Positions 48,047 to 56,314 of a DNA stretch of 64,000 nt are shown one piece after another. How positions within the stretch are numbered: position 1 is the first letter of the stretch; each line of letters starts with the position of its first letter. Position numbers and translations under genes: made by a program. The stretch lies in the NCBI GenBank assembly GCA_902775605.1, contig CACYNE010000020.1, positions 1 to 64,000 on the forward strand, read 5' to 3'. The notes below the pieces were generated by a model. It saw only the letters and a program-made list of their open reading frames with translations, was not told the DNA's origin and searched no databases. The DNA is from an uncultured Prevotellaceae bacterium. Lineage in GTDB: Bacteria; Bacteroidota; Bacteroidia; Bacteroidales; Bacteroidaceae.

Positions 48047-50050
48047 ATGAACTTGAAACTCTTTTCTCTTTCGTTGGCTTTCACCGCATCACTTTCCGCT
48101 CAGGCGCAGCATGTGATGGACGTGAATACCAAGAAAATCGGTGCACCCGTATCATCAACGATGTATGGCCTTTTCTTCGAAGACATCAACTATGCAGCTG
48201 ATGGCGGACTGTATGCCGAATTAGTCAAAAACCGTTCGTTTGATTTCCCCAACCCCTTTACTGGCTGGGATATCTCTGGCAAGGTGACCTTGAAGAACGA
48301 TGGTCCCTTCGACAAGAACCCCAATTATGTGCGTCTGGCGCCTTCTGGCCATCGCGACAAGCACACCATGATTGAGAATCACGGATTCTTCGGCATGGGT
48401 GTCAAGGGCGGCGAGGAATATCGTTTCTCTGTATGGGCCCGCGTGCCCAATGGCGGCACCGCCAAGCTGTGGATCGACATTGTGGACAACGCCACAATGA
48501 GCGACGACCAGAAGTTGGGCAATGGCAGCGTAGAGGTCAGCGGCAAGGAATGGAAGAAATACACCACTGTCATCAAACCCAAGCGCACCTTTGCCAAGGC
48601 ACATCTCCGCGTATGGGGCGACAGCAAAGTAACCACCGACGTAGAGCACGTCAGCCTCTTCCCTGCCAAGACTTACAAGGGTAGGGAAAACGGCCTTCGT
48701 GAAGACTTGGCCAAGGCCCTTGAGGACATTCATCCTGGCGTATTCCGCTTCCCTGGCGGATGTATCGTTGAGGGTACAGACCTGGAGACCCGTTATCAGT
48801 GGAAGAACACCGTAGGTCCCGTTGAGAATCGTCCTTTGAACGAGAACCGCTGGCACTATACCTTCACCAGCCGTTACTTCCCCGATTACTTCCAAACCTA
48901 TGGATTGGGCTTCTTTGAGTTCTTCCAGCTCTGCGAGGATATCAAGGCTGAGCCCCTGCCTGTGCTCTCTGTAGGACTGGCATGTCAGTTCCAGAACGGC
49001 GAGGATGCTCATGCCAAGATGGACGAATTGCAGCCCTTTATTGATGACTGTCTCGATCTCATCGAGTTTGCCAATGGTCCTGTGGACTCTAAGTGGGGCA
49101 AGGTACGTGCCGACATGGGTCACCCCGCACCCTTCAACATGAAGTATATCGGCATCGGCAACGAGCAGTGGGACGATCTCTACTTCGAGCGTCTGAAGCC
49201 TTTCGTGGCTGCCGTGCGTGCCAAGTATCCTAATATTAAGATTGTGGGCACCAGCGGTCCCGACTCAGAAGGCAAGATGTTCGAGAAGGGCTGGAAGGCC
49301 ATGAAGGAACAGAAGGCCGACTTGGTGGACGAGCACTTCTATCGCAACGAACAGTGGTTCCTGGGCACCGCTCCCAAAGATCGCTATCCCAACTGCGGCG
49401 CTTTGCGCTATGACAGCTACGACCGCAAGGGTCCGAAGGTCTTCGCTGGCGAGTATGCTTGTCACGGCAGCGGCAAGAAGTGGAACCACTTCGAGAGCTC
49501 ACTTTATGAGGCAGCCTTCATGACAGGTATCGAGCGCAATGCCGACATCGTCGAGATGGCAACCTACGCTCCCCTCTTCGCCCATGTTGAGGGCTGGCAG
49601 TGGCGTCCTGACATGATTTGGTACGACAATCTGCGCATGTTCAAGAGCGTGTCCTACTACGTTCAGCAGCTGTATGCCATGAACAAAGGCACCAACGTTC
49701 TCTCACTCACTATGGACAAGAAGCCTGTGGCAGGCCAGCCTGGCCAGGACGGTCTCTTCGCATCAAGCGTCTTCGACAACACGACCGGCGAGATTATTAT
49801 TAAGGTGATCAACACCTCTAAGCAGCCCCAGCCCATCACCCTCAACCTGCAGGGCATCAAGGGCGACCGCACCGCCGAGACGCTGACGCTGAGTCACAAT
49901 GGTTCGATGGACGATGAGAACACGCTCGATCAGCCTGAGAAGATCAAGCCCATTGCAGGCTCTGTGCAGTGCGTTGCTGACAAGAAGCAGACGGTACTTA
50001 ACGATCAGCTGCCCGCTATGTCATTCCGCCTCTATAAGGTGAAGAAATAA
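48047..50050 (+). CDS. GH51 alpha-L-arabinofuranosidase
   Basis: The 667-residue protein has a signal peptide (about 1-20, ending AQAQ). A CBM4/9-like beta-sandwich is inserted near the start (~65-205). The catalytic (beta/alpha)8 barrel (~215-500) has acid/base Glu373 in GIGNEQWDD and nucleophile Glu469 in FAGEYA; the C-terminal beta-sandwich (~505-667) is typical of the family. The enzyme removes terminal alpha-L-arabinofuranose from arabinoxylan- or arabinan-derived oligosaccharides. The signal peptide implies periplasmic or surface action. It is the only rightward PUL enzyme and has its own promoter and a strong terminator. None of the shared operator blocks is seen upstream, so its control may differ from the two operons. 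Confidence 0.93.
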   Translation: MNLKLFSLSLAFTASLSAQAQHVMDVNTKKIGAPVSSTMYGLFFEDINYAADGGLYAELVKNRSFDFPNPFTGWDISGKVTLKNDGPFDKNPNYVRLAPSGHRDKHTMIENHGFFGMGVKGGEEYRFSVWARVPNGGTAKLWIDIVDNATMSDDQKLGNGSVEVSGKEWKKYTTVIKPKRTFAKAHLRVWGDSKVTTDVEHVSLFPAKTYKGRENGLREDLAKALEDIHPGVFRFPGGCIVEGTDLETRYQWKNTVGPVENRPLNENRWHYTFTSRYFPDYFQTYGLGFFEFFQLCEDIKAEPLPVLSVGLACQFQNGEDAHAKMDELQPFIDDCLDLIEFANGPVDSKWGKVRADMGHPAPFNMKYIGIGNEQWDDLYFERLKPFVAAVRAKYPNIKIVGTSGPDSEGKMFEKGWKAMKEQKADLVDEHFYRNEQWFLGTAPKDRYPNCGALRYDSYDRKGPKVFAGEYACHGSGKKWNHFESSLYEAAFMTGIERNADIVEMATYAPLFAHVEGWQWRPDMIWYDNLRMFKSVSYYVQQLYAMNKGTNVLSLTMDKKPVAGQPGQDGLFASSVFDNTTGEIIIKVINTSKQPQPITLNLQGIKGDRTAETLTLSHNGSMDDENTLDQPEKIKPIAGSVQCVADKKQTVLNDQLPAMSFRLYKVKK

Positions 50051-50079
50051 CGCCCACATATTCATAATACATAAAAATT

Positions 50080-50120
50080 AGGAAGGACGAATCTCACGAT
50101 TCATCCTTCCTTTCTTTTTC
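50080..50120 (+). terminator. Terminator of the GH51 gene
   Basis: AGGAAGGACGAATC (50080-50093) pairs with GATTCATCCTTCCT (50098-50111) with one mismatch and a four-base loop; TTCTTTTTC follows. It begins 30 nt after the stop codon. Confidence 0.85.
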
Positions 50121-50146
50121 GTTTATTATTAATACTTGGGTTGAGC

Positions 50147-50375
50147 AAAAAGCTCGCTTGTGCTCAGTAAGCATGAGCGAACTCTGCCAAATTTTATAAT
50201 CCAATGATTACTAAAGATCGCTTTTGCTAATAGTATAAATAAGGTCTCCCATCCGCACTTGTAGCAGTGTGGCAGGAATACGGTTTTTATCTCTGACTAG
50301 GTGTTGTGGTTGTTCACAGGGTTAGTATTATTGTCTTATTATATCGTGGTATTATAACGATTATCGGTGATTTAC
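50147..50375 (-). ncRNA. Small noncoding RNA, about 230 nt, Bacteroidales-1/6S-like
   Basis: On the minus strand a near-perfect promoter (50381-50412) is followed about 225 nt later by a terminator: 50170-50182 pairs with 50152-50164 (13 positions, two mismatches and a G-U pair) and five T follow at 50147-50151. No open frame or start with a reasonable leader lies between. Inside are possible local hairpins (for example the GCCACACTGCTACAAGTGC segment near 50253-50271) and the phrase GCGGATGGGAGACC. The size, promoter-to-terminator build and these phrases recall the Bacteroidales-1 RNA, thought to be the 6S RNA of this order; this identity is from memory and not verified. It shares the gap 50051-50646 with the GH51 terminator and the regulatory region of the next operon. 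Confidence 0.65.
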
Positions 50376-50380
50376 GGGGT

Positions 50381-50412
50381 CAAAGATATAAAAAATTCTC
50401 AAAACAAACAAA
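50381..50412 (-). promoter_or_regulatory. Promoter of the small RNA
   Basis: TTTG (50409-50412), a 20-nt A/T-rich spacer and TATCTTTG (50381-50388) on the minus strand form one of the best consensus matches in the window. No gene start lies downstream, only the predicted RNA. Confidence 0.75.
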
Positions 50413-50506
50413 TATTATGCACGTTTTTTGCAAAATTCGCTGATTAAAGAGGTTTTTAGTCATTAAGAGAGGCTTGTGACAATAGAAACAAGGTGGAGTG
50501 AAAGGT

Positions 50507-50540
50507 GTGCGCATTCGCACCAAAGTGTGCGGATACGCAC
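50507..50540. promoter_or_regulatory. Pair of palindromic operators for the NtrC-type regulator
   Basis: GTGCGCATTCGCAC (50507-50520) and GTGCGGATACGCAC (50527-50540) are two copies of GTGC-N6-GCAC spaced 20 bp start to start, on the same face of the helix. They lie 25 bp upstream of a -24/-12 promoter. The same paired layout recurs at 53107-53140. This is the expected form of an enhancer-type activator site. Confidence 0.8.
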
Positions 50541-50564
50541 AAATTTAAGTGTGGTGGGAAATTG

Positions 50565-50580
50565 TGGCGAATTTGTTGGA
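50565..50580 (+). promoter_or_regulatory. Sigma-54 (-24/-12) promoter candidate of the regulator-kinase operon
   Basis: TGGCGA, five bases and TTGGA resemble the TGGCAC-N5-TTGCA consensus. A -7-like TAATTTTG at 50612-50619 offers an alternative housekeeping start for basal expression. The start codon is at 50647. Confidence 0.55.
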
Positions 50581-50646
50581 GAAAAATGGTGAAGAATTGG
50601 GATTTTTTCTTTAATTTTGCCCTCGAAACAGTAAACCTACCAAGAA

Positions 50647-52014
50647 ATGGACGAAAAGAAGAAAGGTAAAATACTCATCATTGATGACAACGAAGACATT
50701 CTGTTTGCACTGAACCTGCTACTGAAACCGCTGGTGGAGGACATCCGCGTGACGAAGCAGCCAGAGCAGATAGACCGTTTCTATGATGCGCTGCAACCCG
50801 ACGTGGTGCTGCTGGACATGAACTTTAGGCGCGATGCCATCAGCGGCGAAGAGGGCTTTGAGTGGCTGGAGCACATCCTGCATCGCGATGCGCAGGCGGT
50901 GGTCATCCTTATGACGGCCTATGCCGACGCTGACAAAGCGGTGAGGGCACTGAAGAGCGGCGCAACCGATTTCATCACCAAGCCGTGGGACAACTCGAAG
51001 TTGCTGGCCACCCTCTTTGCCGGCATTGAGCTGAGCAACGAGCGCCACAAAAACCGTCTGCTGGAACAGCGCATGGAGGTGGCTGCGGCTCCCTTTGGTG
51101 CCACGGCAGCACCCACCATCATCGGCAACAGTCCCGCCATGCAGCGCGTGCTGCAGACGGTGGCCCAAGTGGCACCAACAGATGCCAACGTGCTGATTCT
51201 GGGCGAGAACGGCACGGGCAAGGACGTCATCGCGCGCCACCTGTGCGCCCTCTCTGCCAGGTCGGCCAAGCCCTTTGTGAGCATCGACCTGGGCAGTGTG
51301 CCCGAGCAGTTGTTTGAGAGCGAACTTTTCGGCTATGAGAAAGGGGCGTTTACCGATGCCCGCAAGGCGAAGGCGGGACGCATGGAGACAGCCTCAGGCG
51401 GCACGCTGTTTCTCGACGAGATAGGCAACCTGCCCCTACCCCTGCAGGCCAAGTTGCTGGCCGCCCTGGAGCGTCGCGAGATATCGCGTCTGGGCAGCAC
51501 ACAGCTGACACCCATCGACGTGCGCCTGCTCTGTGCCACGAATGCCGACATCCACACGGCGGTGGACGAGGGGCGCTTTCGCGAGGATCTACTCTATCGC
51601 ATCAATACCATCGAGATCACCATGCCACCGCTGCGCGAGCGTGGCGAGGACATCATCCTCCTGGCAGAGCACTTCCTCAAGACGTATGCCCATAAATATA
51701 ACAAGGAGGTGACCACGCTGAACCGAGATGCGCGCCAGCGACTGCTACGCCATTCGTGGCCGGGCAATGTACGCGAGCTGATGCACGCCGTGGAGCGTGC
51801 CGTGCTGCTGGCCAAGAGTCCCGCGCTCTGTGCCCAGGACTTCATGCTGAAGGAATCGACACGACGCGCCTCGCAGACACAGACGCTGAACCTGGAGCGA
51901 CTGGAGCAGGAGGCCATTGAGCACGCCATGGAGATTGCCGGCGGCAACGTGAGTCGTGCCGCGGAGCTGTTAGGAATAACGAGGTTTGCACTTTATCGAA
52001 AGCTGAACAAATGA
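50647..52014 (+). CDS. NtrC-family sigma-54-dependent response regulator
   Basis: The protein has 455 residues. The receiver (~8-125) has acidic residues Asp13/Asp14, phospho-acceptor Asp57 and Lys112. The AAA+ ATPase domain (~155-385) has Walker A GENGTGKD (186-193), the sigma-54 contact loop GAFTDA (233-238) and Walker B LFLDEIG (254-260). A Fis-type helix-turn-helix closes the protein (~410-455; ERLEQEAIEHAMEIAGGNVS). An intact GAFTDA loop means it should activate sigma-54 RNA polymerase. Its stop overlaps the kinase start (ATGA at 52011-52014), so translation is coupled. The paired palindromes in front of itself and of the transporter operon are its likely binding sites. Confidence 0.95.
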   Translation: MDEKKKGKILIIDDNEDILFALNLLLKPLVEDIRVTKQPEQIDRFYDALQPDVVLLDMNFRRDAISGEEGFEWLEHILHRDAQAVVILMTAYADADKAVRALKSGATDFITKPWDNSKLLATLFAGIELSNERHKNRLLEQRMEVAAAPFGATAAPTIIGNSPAMQRVLQTVAQVAPTDANVLILGENGTGKDVIARHLCALSARSAKPFVSIDLGSVPEQLFESELFGYEKGAFTDARKAKAGRMETASGGTLFLDEIGNLPLPLQAKLLAALERREISRLGSTQLTPIDVRLLCATNADIHTAVDEGRFREDLLYRINTIEITMPPLRERGEDIILLAEHFLKTYAHKYNKEVTTLNRDARQRLLRHSWPGNVRELMHAVERAVLLAKSPALCAQDFMLKESTRRASQTQTLNLERLEQEAIEHAMEIAGGNVSRAAELLGITRFALYRKLNK

Positions 52015-53102
52015 AATCATTCTTATCATATATCTTTGGTCTTGTAGCCATCATGGCCGCCCTTGCCATCACCATCCACAGCCACCTGCTGTGGCCGTCG
52101 ATAGCCCTTGTGGTGGCACTATTGTGGCTGTGTGCATCGCTCTACGTTCGCATAGACCACCTGCGCTATGCCTATCGCGAGACAGAGAAGGAGAACGAGC
52201 GGCTGCACACCCGACTGGCCGAGGCTGAGCGGCAGCTGCAGTACCTGCGCCAGTTGACGGAGAACGTGGACACTGCCCTCTTTGTCTGTTCGACCGACGG
52301 ACACATTGACTGGATGAACCATGCGGCGAAAGAGTTGGCAGCAGGCAACTCATTGCCTGACACCATCCTGCAAGCCATCGCCAACCATGCGGAGGTGGTG
52401 GACGGCTGTGCCCTCTCCACCATCCTGCTGCGCATTGACGGACAGCGACGCCTGGTGGTGGCACTGAAAGATGTGTCAGCACTGATGCAGCGGCAGGAGA
52501 TGGAGGCCTGGCAACAGTTGATTCGCGTGCTGACCCACGAGATTATGAACTCACTGACGCCCATCATCTCTATCAGCGAGACGCTGAAGGCTGAGAACGA
52601 GGCTTTCTCGGTCATCAACCGCCGATGTCACTCACTGCTCGACTTCGTGGAGAGCTACCGCCAGCTGACGCGCATCAAAGCACCCGAGTGGACAACCTTC
52701 CCCGTCAGCGAACTCTTTGATCATATCACAGGACTCTACCCACAAGTACAGACCCAAGGTGGAGGACAGTTGACGGCCGACCGTTCCCAATTGGAACAGG
52801 TGCTCATCAATCTCGTCAAGAATGCCTACGAGAGTGGTGCCACCGAGGTGGAACTTTCTATGCAACCACTCCCCTCCCTGAAGGGAGGGGCAGGGGGTGG
52901 GTCTTCAATCCGTGTCCGTGACAACGGCTGCGGCATGCCGGCGGATGTTCTCGACCACGCCTTCATTCCCTTCTTCACCACCAAGCCCACTGGCACCGGC
53001 ATCGGCCTCAGTCTCTGCCGTCAGATTATCCTGAAGCACGGCGGCACCATCACCGTCGATAGTCAGGAAGGCGAAGGCACCACCTTCACCATCAAGTTGT
53101 AA
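52011..53102 (+). CDS. Sensor histidine kinase, partner of the NtrC-type regulator
   Basis: The protein has 363 residues. Two membrane helices near the start (~5-22 and ~28-46) leave almost no periplasmic loop, so it probably senses a membrane or cytoplasmic signal. A coiled linker (~55-85) leads to a PAS-like domain (~85-155). The H-box is VLTHEIMNSLTPI (His176), the N-box NLVKNAYES (267-275), and the G-boxes DNGCGMP (304-310) and GTGIGL (328-333). Between N- and G1-boxes an in-frame insertion, PLPSLKGGAGGG (286-297), is encoded by a perfect GC-rich palindrome and looks like a repeat element that entered the gene. The gene overlaps the regulator by 4 bp. Small intramembrane-sensing kinases of this kind often accompany FtsX-type export systems. 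Confidence 0.92.
   Translation: MKSFLSYIFGLVAIMAALAITIHSHLLWPSIALVVALLWLCASLYVRIDHLRYAYRETEKENERLHTRLAEAERQLQYLRQLTENVDTALFVCSTDGHIDWMNHAAKELAAGNSLPDTILQAIANHAEVVDGCALSTILLRIDGQRRLVVALKDVSALMQRQEMEAWQQLIRVLTHEIMNSLTPIISISETLKAENEAFSVINRRCHSLLDFVESYRQLTRIKAPEWTTFPVSELFDHITGLYPQVQTQGGGQLTADRSQLEQVLINLVKNAYESGATEVELSMQPLPSLKGGAGGGSSIRVRDNGCGMPADVLDHAFIPFFTTKPTGTGIGLSLCRQIILKHGGTITVDSQEGEGTTFTIKL
52871..52890. repeat. GC-rich palindrome inside the kinase gene (REP-like, in frame)
   Basis: CCCCTCCCT (52871-52879) and AGGGAGGGG (52882-52890) form a perfect 9-bp inverted repeat with a GA centre, followed by CAGGGGGTGGG. It is translated as a Pro/Leu/Lys/Gly-rich insert in the ATP-binding domain. 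It does not resemble the codon usage of the flanks, and sequences of this kind are dispersed repeats in several Bacteroidetes genomes. Confidence 0.75.
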
Positions 53103-53106
53103 CACC

Positions 53107-53140
53107 GTGCTTTTCCGCACACATTTGAGCATATTCGCAC
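53107..53140. promoter_or_regulatory. Second pair of operators, in front of the transporter operon
   Basis: GTGCTTTTCCGCAC (53107-53120) and GAGCATATTCGCAC (53127-53140) follow the GTGC-N6-GCAC pattern (one mismatch in the second). Their start-to-start distance is 20 bp, the same as in the pair at 50507-50540. They lie 56 bp upstream of a sigma-54 promoter. Confidence 0.78.
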
Positions 53141-53195
53141 ACAAGCACAACAATGTGCTATTTGTATCTTGTTGAATACCAGACACTTCTCGTTT

Positions 53196-53211
53196 TGGCA
53201 CGGTTGTTGAT
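53196..53211 (+). promoter_or_regulatory. Sigma-54 promoter of the FtsX-type transporter operon
   Basis: TGGCAC, GGTTG and TTGAT (53196-53211) match the consensus TGGCAC-N5-TTGCA with one change. Transcription would start near 53221, only ~9 nt before ATG 53230, so the in-frame ATG at 53248 is a real alternative start for the first gene. Confidence 0.75.
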
Positions 53212-53229
53212 ATATATAAAGGTGTAAAC

Positions 53230-55629
53230 ATGAACATCAAATTATCAATGAAACAAGCATTTCGCATTATCTCTCGTATGAAGGGCTACACGGCATTGTC
53301 GCTGTTGGGTCTCATTATTTCTCTCAGCGGCACAGTTATCATCAGCCGCTATCTCTATCAGGAGTGGACTATCGACCACTTTATGCCTGCGGTCAACCGC
53401 ACCTTCATCTGCTGCGTCCAGTATGTAGGGGAAAGTGAATGGATGCCGATGGAGACCTTCGACCCTAACCATCAGGATTGCTTCGTCTCGCCCGTCAAGA
53501 ACCAGAGCGACGTGGAGTGCTGGACGGATGTGCATTTTCGCTCTATGTATGCCGTCACGCCAGATAAGGGTGAGACCTTCTATCCGCTTGCCGTCAGCGT
53601 AGACTCCACCTTCACGCAAGTTTTTCCGTATGAAGCAGTGGAAGGAACAGTCGTGCTGCGGGCCAAAGGCCAGTGTATCGTGAGCGAGAAACTGGCAGTG
53701 CGGCTCTTCCCTGGCGAGAGTGCCGTGGGCAAGACCATCACCGTGGGCGAAGAAAACGACGTGAATACTATTGTGGGCGTGTTCCGTCAACCCAGAACCA
53801 AGTCAAGTTTCCGCTTCGACATTGCCGACTTCGCCGATGAGGACTTCTATGCCCCTCAAAACAGCTGTTGTGTAGGAATCGTTCGTTTGCGCGAGGGGGC
53901 TGACGTACGTGACTATAACCAACGGCAGCCCGAACAGCGATTAAGTATGTTCCACGACAAGCCTGTGCGCTATGGTCTACGCCCCTACACGCAGGAATTG
54001 CAGAGACTACTGGATAAAAGATATTATGGTGATTATCCTTGCTTAACCTCCCACGCCTCGGCTACCCATCTCTGGATGCTGTTGTTCGTGGCCGTGCTGT
54101 TGCTGTTCGTGGGCTTGTTTAACTTCGTGAACCTCTTCGCCGTGATGCGCTCCCACCGTCGTCACGAGTTGCATGTGCGCCGCCTCTTCGGAGCCTCCCG
54201 CTGGAACATCTTCTGCCAGCTCTACGCCGAGACCTTCCTACTTGCTGTCCTCACCATGATTGGCGTGTGGACGGTGGTGGAACTGACGGAGCCACTGCTT
54301 GCCACCTATTATAATATGGAGGTGTTGCCGCAGTGGAAGTTTGACGTAGGGTTGACGTTAGGAATCGTCTTCGGATTACCTTTCATCTCCGCTATCATCC
54401 CCAACCGCTCCAGTCACTACTCCTTTGGAAAAGGACTGGGGTTGGGTCTCCAGTTCTTCATCTCCCTCGCCCTGCTCAACGTCAGCATCTACTTCATGCG
54501 CCAGCTGAATGTGATGATGAACACCGACCCGGGCTTCCGCACCAAAGGATTGCTCCATGCCGTCATCTATCCACCATCCAACCGAGGGTCGTGGTCGATG
54601 GAGGAATTCGATGCCATGTTGAAGAAGAAAAGCAGCCAGACGGAGGTCGTGAAGCAGCGGTTGAAAGCCTGCCCTTACATCAAAGGCATTGACGTGGATG
54701 AGGATTTCATCAGCGGCAGCTTCCCCATCAAACTTGCCGACGGTAGCAACATTGACGCTCTGTACATCACGGGCGGGGCGGCACGGATGTACGACCTACA
54801 GCTGATAGAGGGCGTTTTTCCCGACGACAGTCTGTCGATGGAGGACTACGCCTGCGTAGCCAATGAGGCGGCCATCAAGGCATTGGGCATCAAGAACCGC
54901 GAGACCGACCTCGTGCAGTTTGCCGAACGCATTTTCTGGACTGCTACTAACGAGAAAGACAATCCACCCTATCGCATTGTGGGTGTGGTGCGTGACTTCA
55001 ACATTGGGCGACAGTCGGAGCCCATACATCCCCTGCTGCTGATGTTCTCTACTTGGCAGAAAGACTATTTGTTTGATGCCCGCCAGATGGAGGGGCGCAA
55101 CTATCTGCTCGACGTGGCCGAGGGGCATGAGGAAGACATCATTCGCGAGCTGAAGGACATCGAGAAGGAACTGTTCGGCACCACAGAACTGAAGTACCAG
55201 TGGGTTGAAGACCAGCGTCAGGAACTCTACAAGGAGGACCAGCGCACGGCCCGTATCTTCGTCACTTTCTCGCTCTTGGCCATCGCCGTGACGTGCCTCG
55301 GCGTATTAGGTCTGATGATGTTCGACGTGCGACGTCGCTTCCGCGAAATCGCGCTGCGCAAGGTCAACGGTGCCACCTTCCGCGACATCGCCCTGCTGCT
55401 CTCGCGGCGCTACCTCATCATCTTCGGCGTAGCGGCCGTCGCCTCGCTGCCCGTCAGCCTGCTCGTCATCCACCGGCTTATGGCTTCTTACACCATCCGC
55501 ACATCCTTCGCGTGGTGGATTCCGCTACTGAGCATCGCCATCATCCTCGTGCTCTGTGCTCTGACGCTGTGGCAGCAGGTGTGGAAGGCCACAAGAATCA
55601 AACCCTATATCGTACTCAAAGAAAACTAA
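53230..55629 (+). CDS. FtsX/MacB-type ABC transporter permease
   Basis: The 799-residue protein is a double FtsX permease. A first helix (~21-40) precedes a large periplasmic domain (~42-275), followed by three helices (~280-400). The second half starts with a helix (~408-428), has a second periplasmic domain (~430-670), then three helices (~680-790). Both halves carry the cytoplasmic FtsX signature (LHVRRLFGASRWNIF and IALRKVNGATFRDI). Such permeases do not transport across the membrane pore-wise; they act as mechanotransmitters for periplasmic substrates, as in MacB. The ATPase gene follows by 6 nt and outer-membrane and adaptor genes come after, giving a complete tripartite system. Start at 53230 has AAAGG upstream; 53248 is the alternative if the sigma-54 start is used. 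The substrate is unknown. Confidence 0.9.
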   Translation: MNIKLSMKQAFRIISRMKGYTALSLLGLIISLSGTVIISRYLYQEWTIDHFMPAVNRTFICCVQYVGESEWMPMETFDPNHQDCFVSPVKNQSDVECWTDVHFRSMYAVTPDKGETFYPLAVSVDSTFTQVFPYEAVEGTVVLRAKGQCIVSEKLAVRLFPGESAVGKTITVGEENDVNTIVGVFRQPRTKSSFRFDIADFADEDFYAPQNSCCVGIVRLREGADVRDYNQRQPEQRLSMFHDKPVRYGLRPYTQELQRLLDKRYYGDYPCLTSHASATHLWMLLFVAVLLLFVGLFNFVNLFAVMRSHRRHELHVRRLFGASRWNIFCQLYAETFLLAVLTMIGVWTVVELTEPLLATYYNMEVLPQWKFDVGLTLGIVFGLPFISAIIPNRSSHYSFGKGLGLGLQFFISLALLNVSIYFMRQLNVMMNTDPGFRTKGLLHAVIYPPSNRGSWSMEEFDAMLKKKSSQTEVVKQRLKACPYIKGIDVDEDFISGSFPIKLADGSNIDALYITGGAARMYDLQLIEGVFPDDSLSMEDYACVANEAAIKALGIKNRETDLVQFAERIFWTATNEKDNPPYRIVGVVRDFNIGRQSEPIHPLLLMFSTWQKDYLFDARQMEGRNYLLDVAEGHEEDIIRELKDIEKELFGTTELKYQWVEDQRQELYKEDQRTARIFVTFSLLAIAVTCLGVLGLMMFDVRRRFREIALRKVNGATFRDIALLLSRRYLIIFGVAAVASLPVSLLVIHRLMASYTIRTSFAWWIPLLSIAIILVLCALTLWQQVWKATRIKPYIVLKEN

Positions 55630-55635
55630 AAAAAT

Positions 55636-56310
55636 ATGATTAAGACAACCAACCTCCAGCGCTCATTTCTGACGGAAGAGGTGCGCACCATCGCCCTGGG
55701 CGGCGTGAACATCGACATCAACGACGGCGAATTTGTGGCCATCATGGGCCCCAGCGGCTGTGGCAAGTCCACGCTGCTGAACATCCTGGGACTGCTGGAT
55801 GCTCCCACGGGCGGACAGTATCTGCTCTGCGGACAGGACGTGACGCCCCTGAAAGAGACAGAGCGCGACCGACTGCGCAAGGGTCTCATCGGCTTTGTGT
55901 TCCAGAGCTTTAACCTCATCGACGACCTCACCGTGGAGGAGAACATCGAACTGCCGCTGCTCTACATGCGACTGTCAAAGGCCGAGCGCCGTCAGCGTGT
56001 GGAGGAAGCCATGCGCCGCATGGACATCAGTCACCGCGCCAAGCACTTCCCCCGCCAGCTCTCTGGTGGTCAGCAGCAGCGTGTGGCCATTGCCCGTGCC
56101 GTCGTATCAAAGCCCAAGCTCATCCTGGCCGACGAGCCTACCGGCAACCTCGACTCGAAGAACGGACGCGAGGTGATGGAACTACTCCGACAGTTGCACG
56201 ACGAGGGTGCCACCATCGTCATGGTGACCCACTCGCAGCGCGACGCCTCGTATGCACAGCGCATCATCAACCTCTCTGACGGACAGATAGTGACCGAAGT
56301 AGAGCTGTAA
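55636..56310 (+). CDS. ABC transporter ATPase (MacB/LolD type)
   Basis: The protein has 224 residues, the usual length for LolD/MacB-type ATPases. It has Walker A GPSGCGKST (38-46), a Q-loop at Gln90 (VFQSFNL), signature LSGGQQQR (142-149), Walker B LILADEPT (162-169) and the switch His in MVTHSQ (~202). It energises the FtsX-type permease encoded 6 nt upstream and is followed by the TolC-like gene after 4 nt. All catalytic motifs are intact. Confidence 0.96.
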   Translation: MIKTTNLQRSFLTEEVRTIALGGVNIDINDGEFVAIMGPSGCGKSTLLNILGLLDAPTGGQYLLCGQDVTPLKETERDRLRKGLIGFVFQSFNLIDDLTVEENIELPLLYMRLSKAERRQRVEEAMRRMDISHRAKHFPRQLSGGQQQRVAIARAVVSKPKLILADEPTGNLDSKNGREVMELLRQLHDEGATIVMVTHSQRDASYAQRIINLSDGQIVTEVEL

Positions 56311-56314
56311 GCCT

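Noticed and set aside
50140..50380. Possible CRISPR or tracrRNA fragment suggested by repeated short words
   Set aside because: No repeated unit with regular spacers and no cas genes; the stretch is better explained as a promoter-to-terminator small RNA.
50612..50619. TAATTTTG as the sole promoter of the NtrC-type regulator
   Set aside because: Kept only as a possible basal promoter; the paired operators and -24/-12 element upstream fit the regulator type better.
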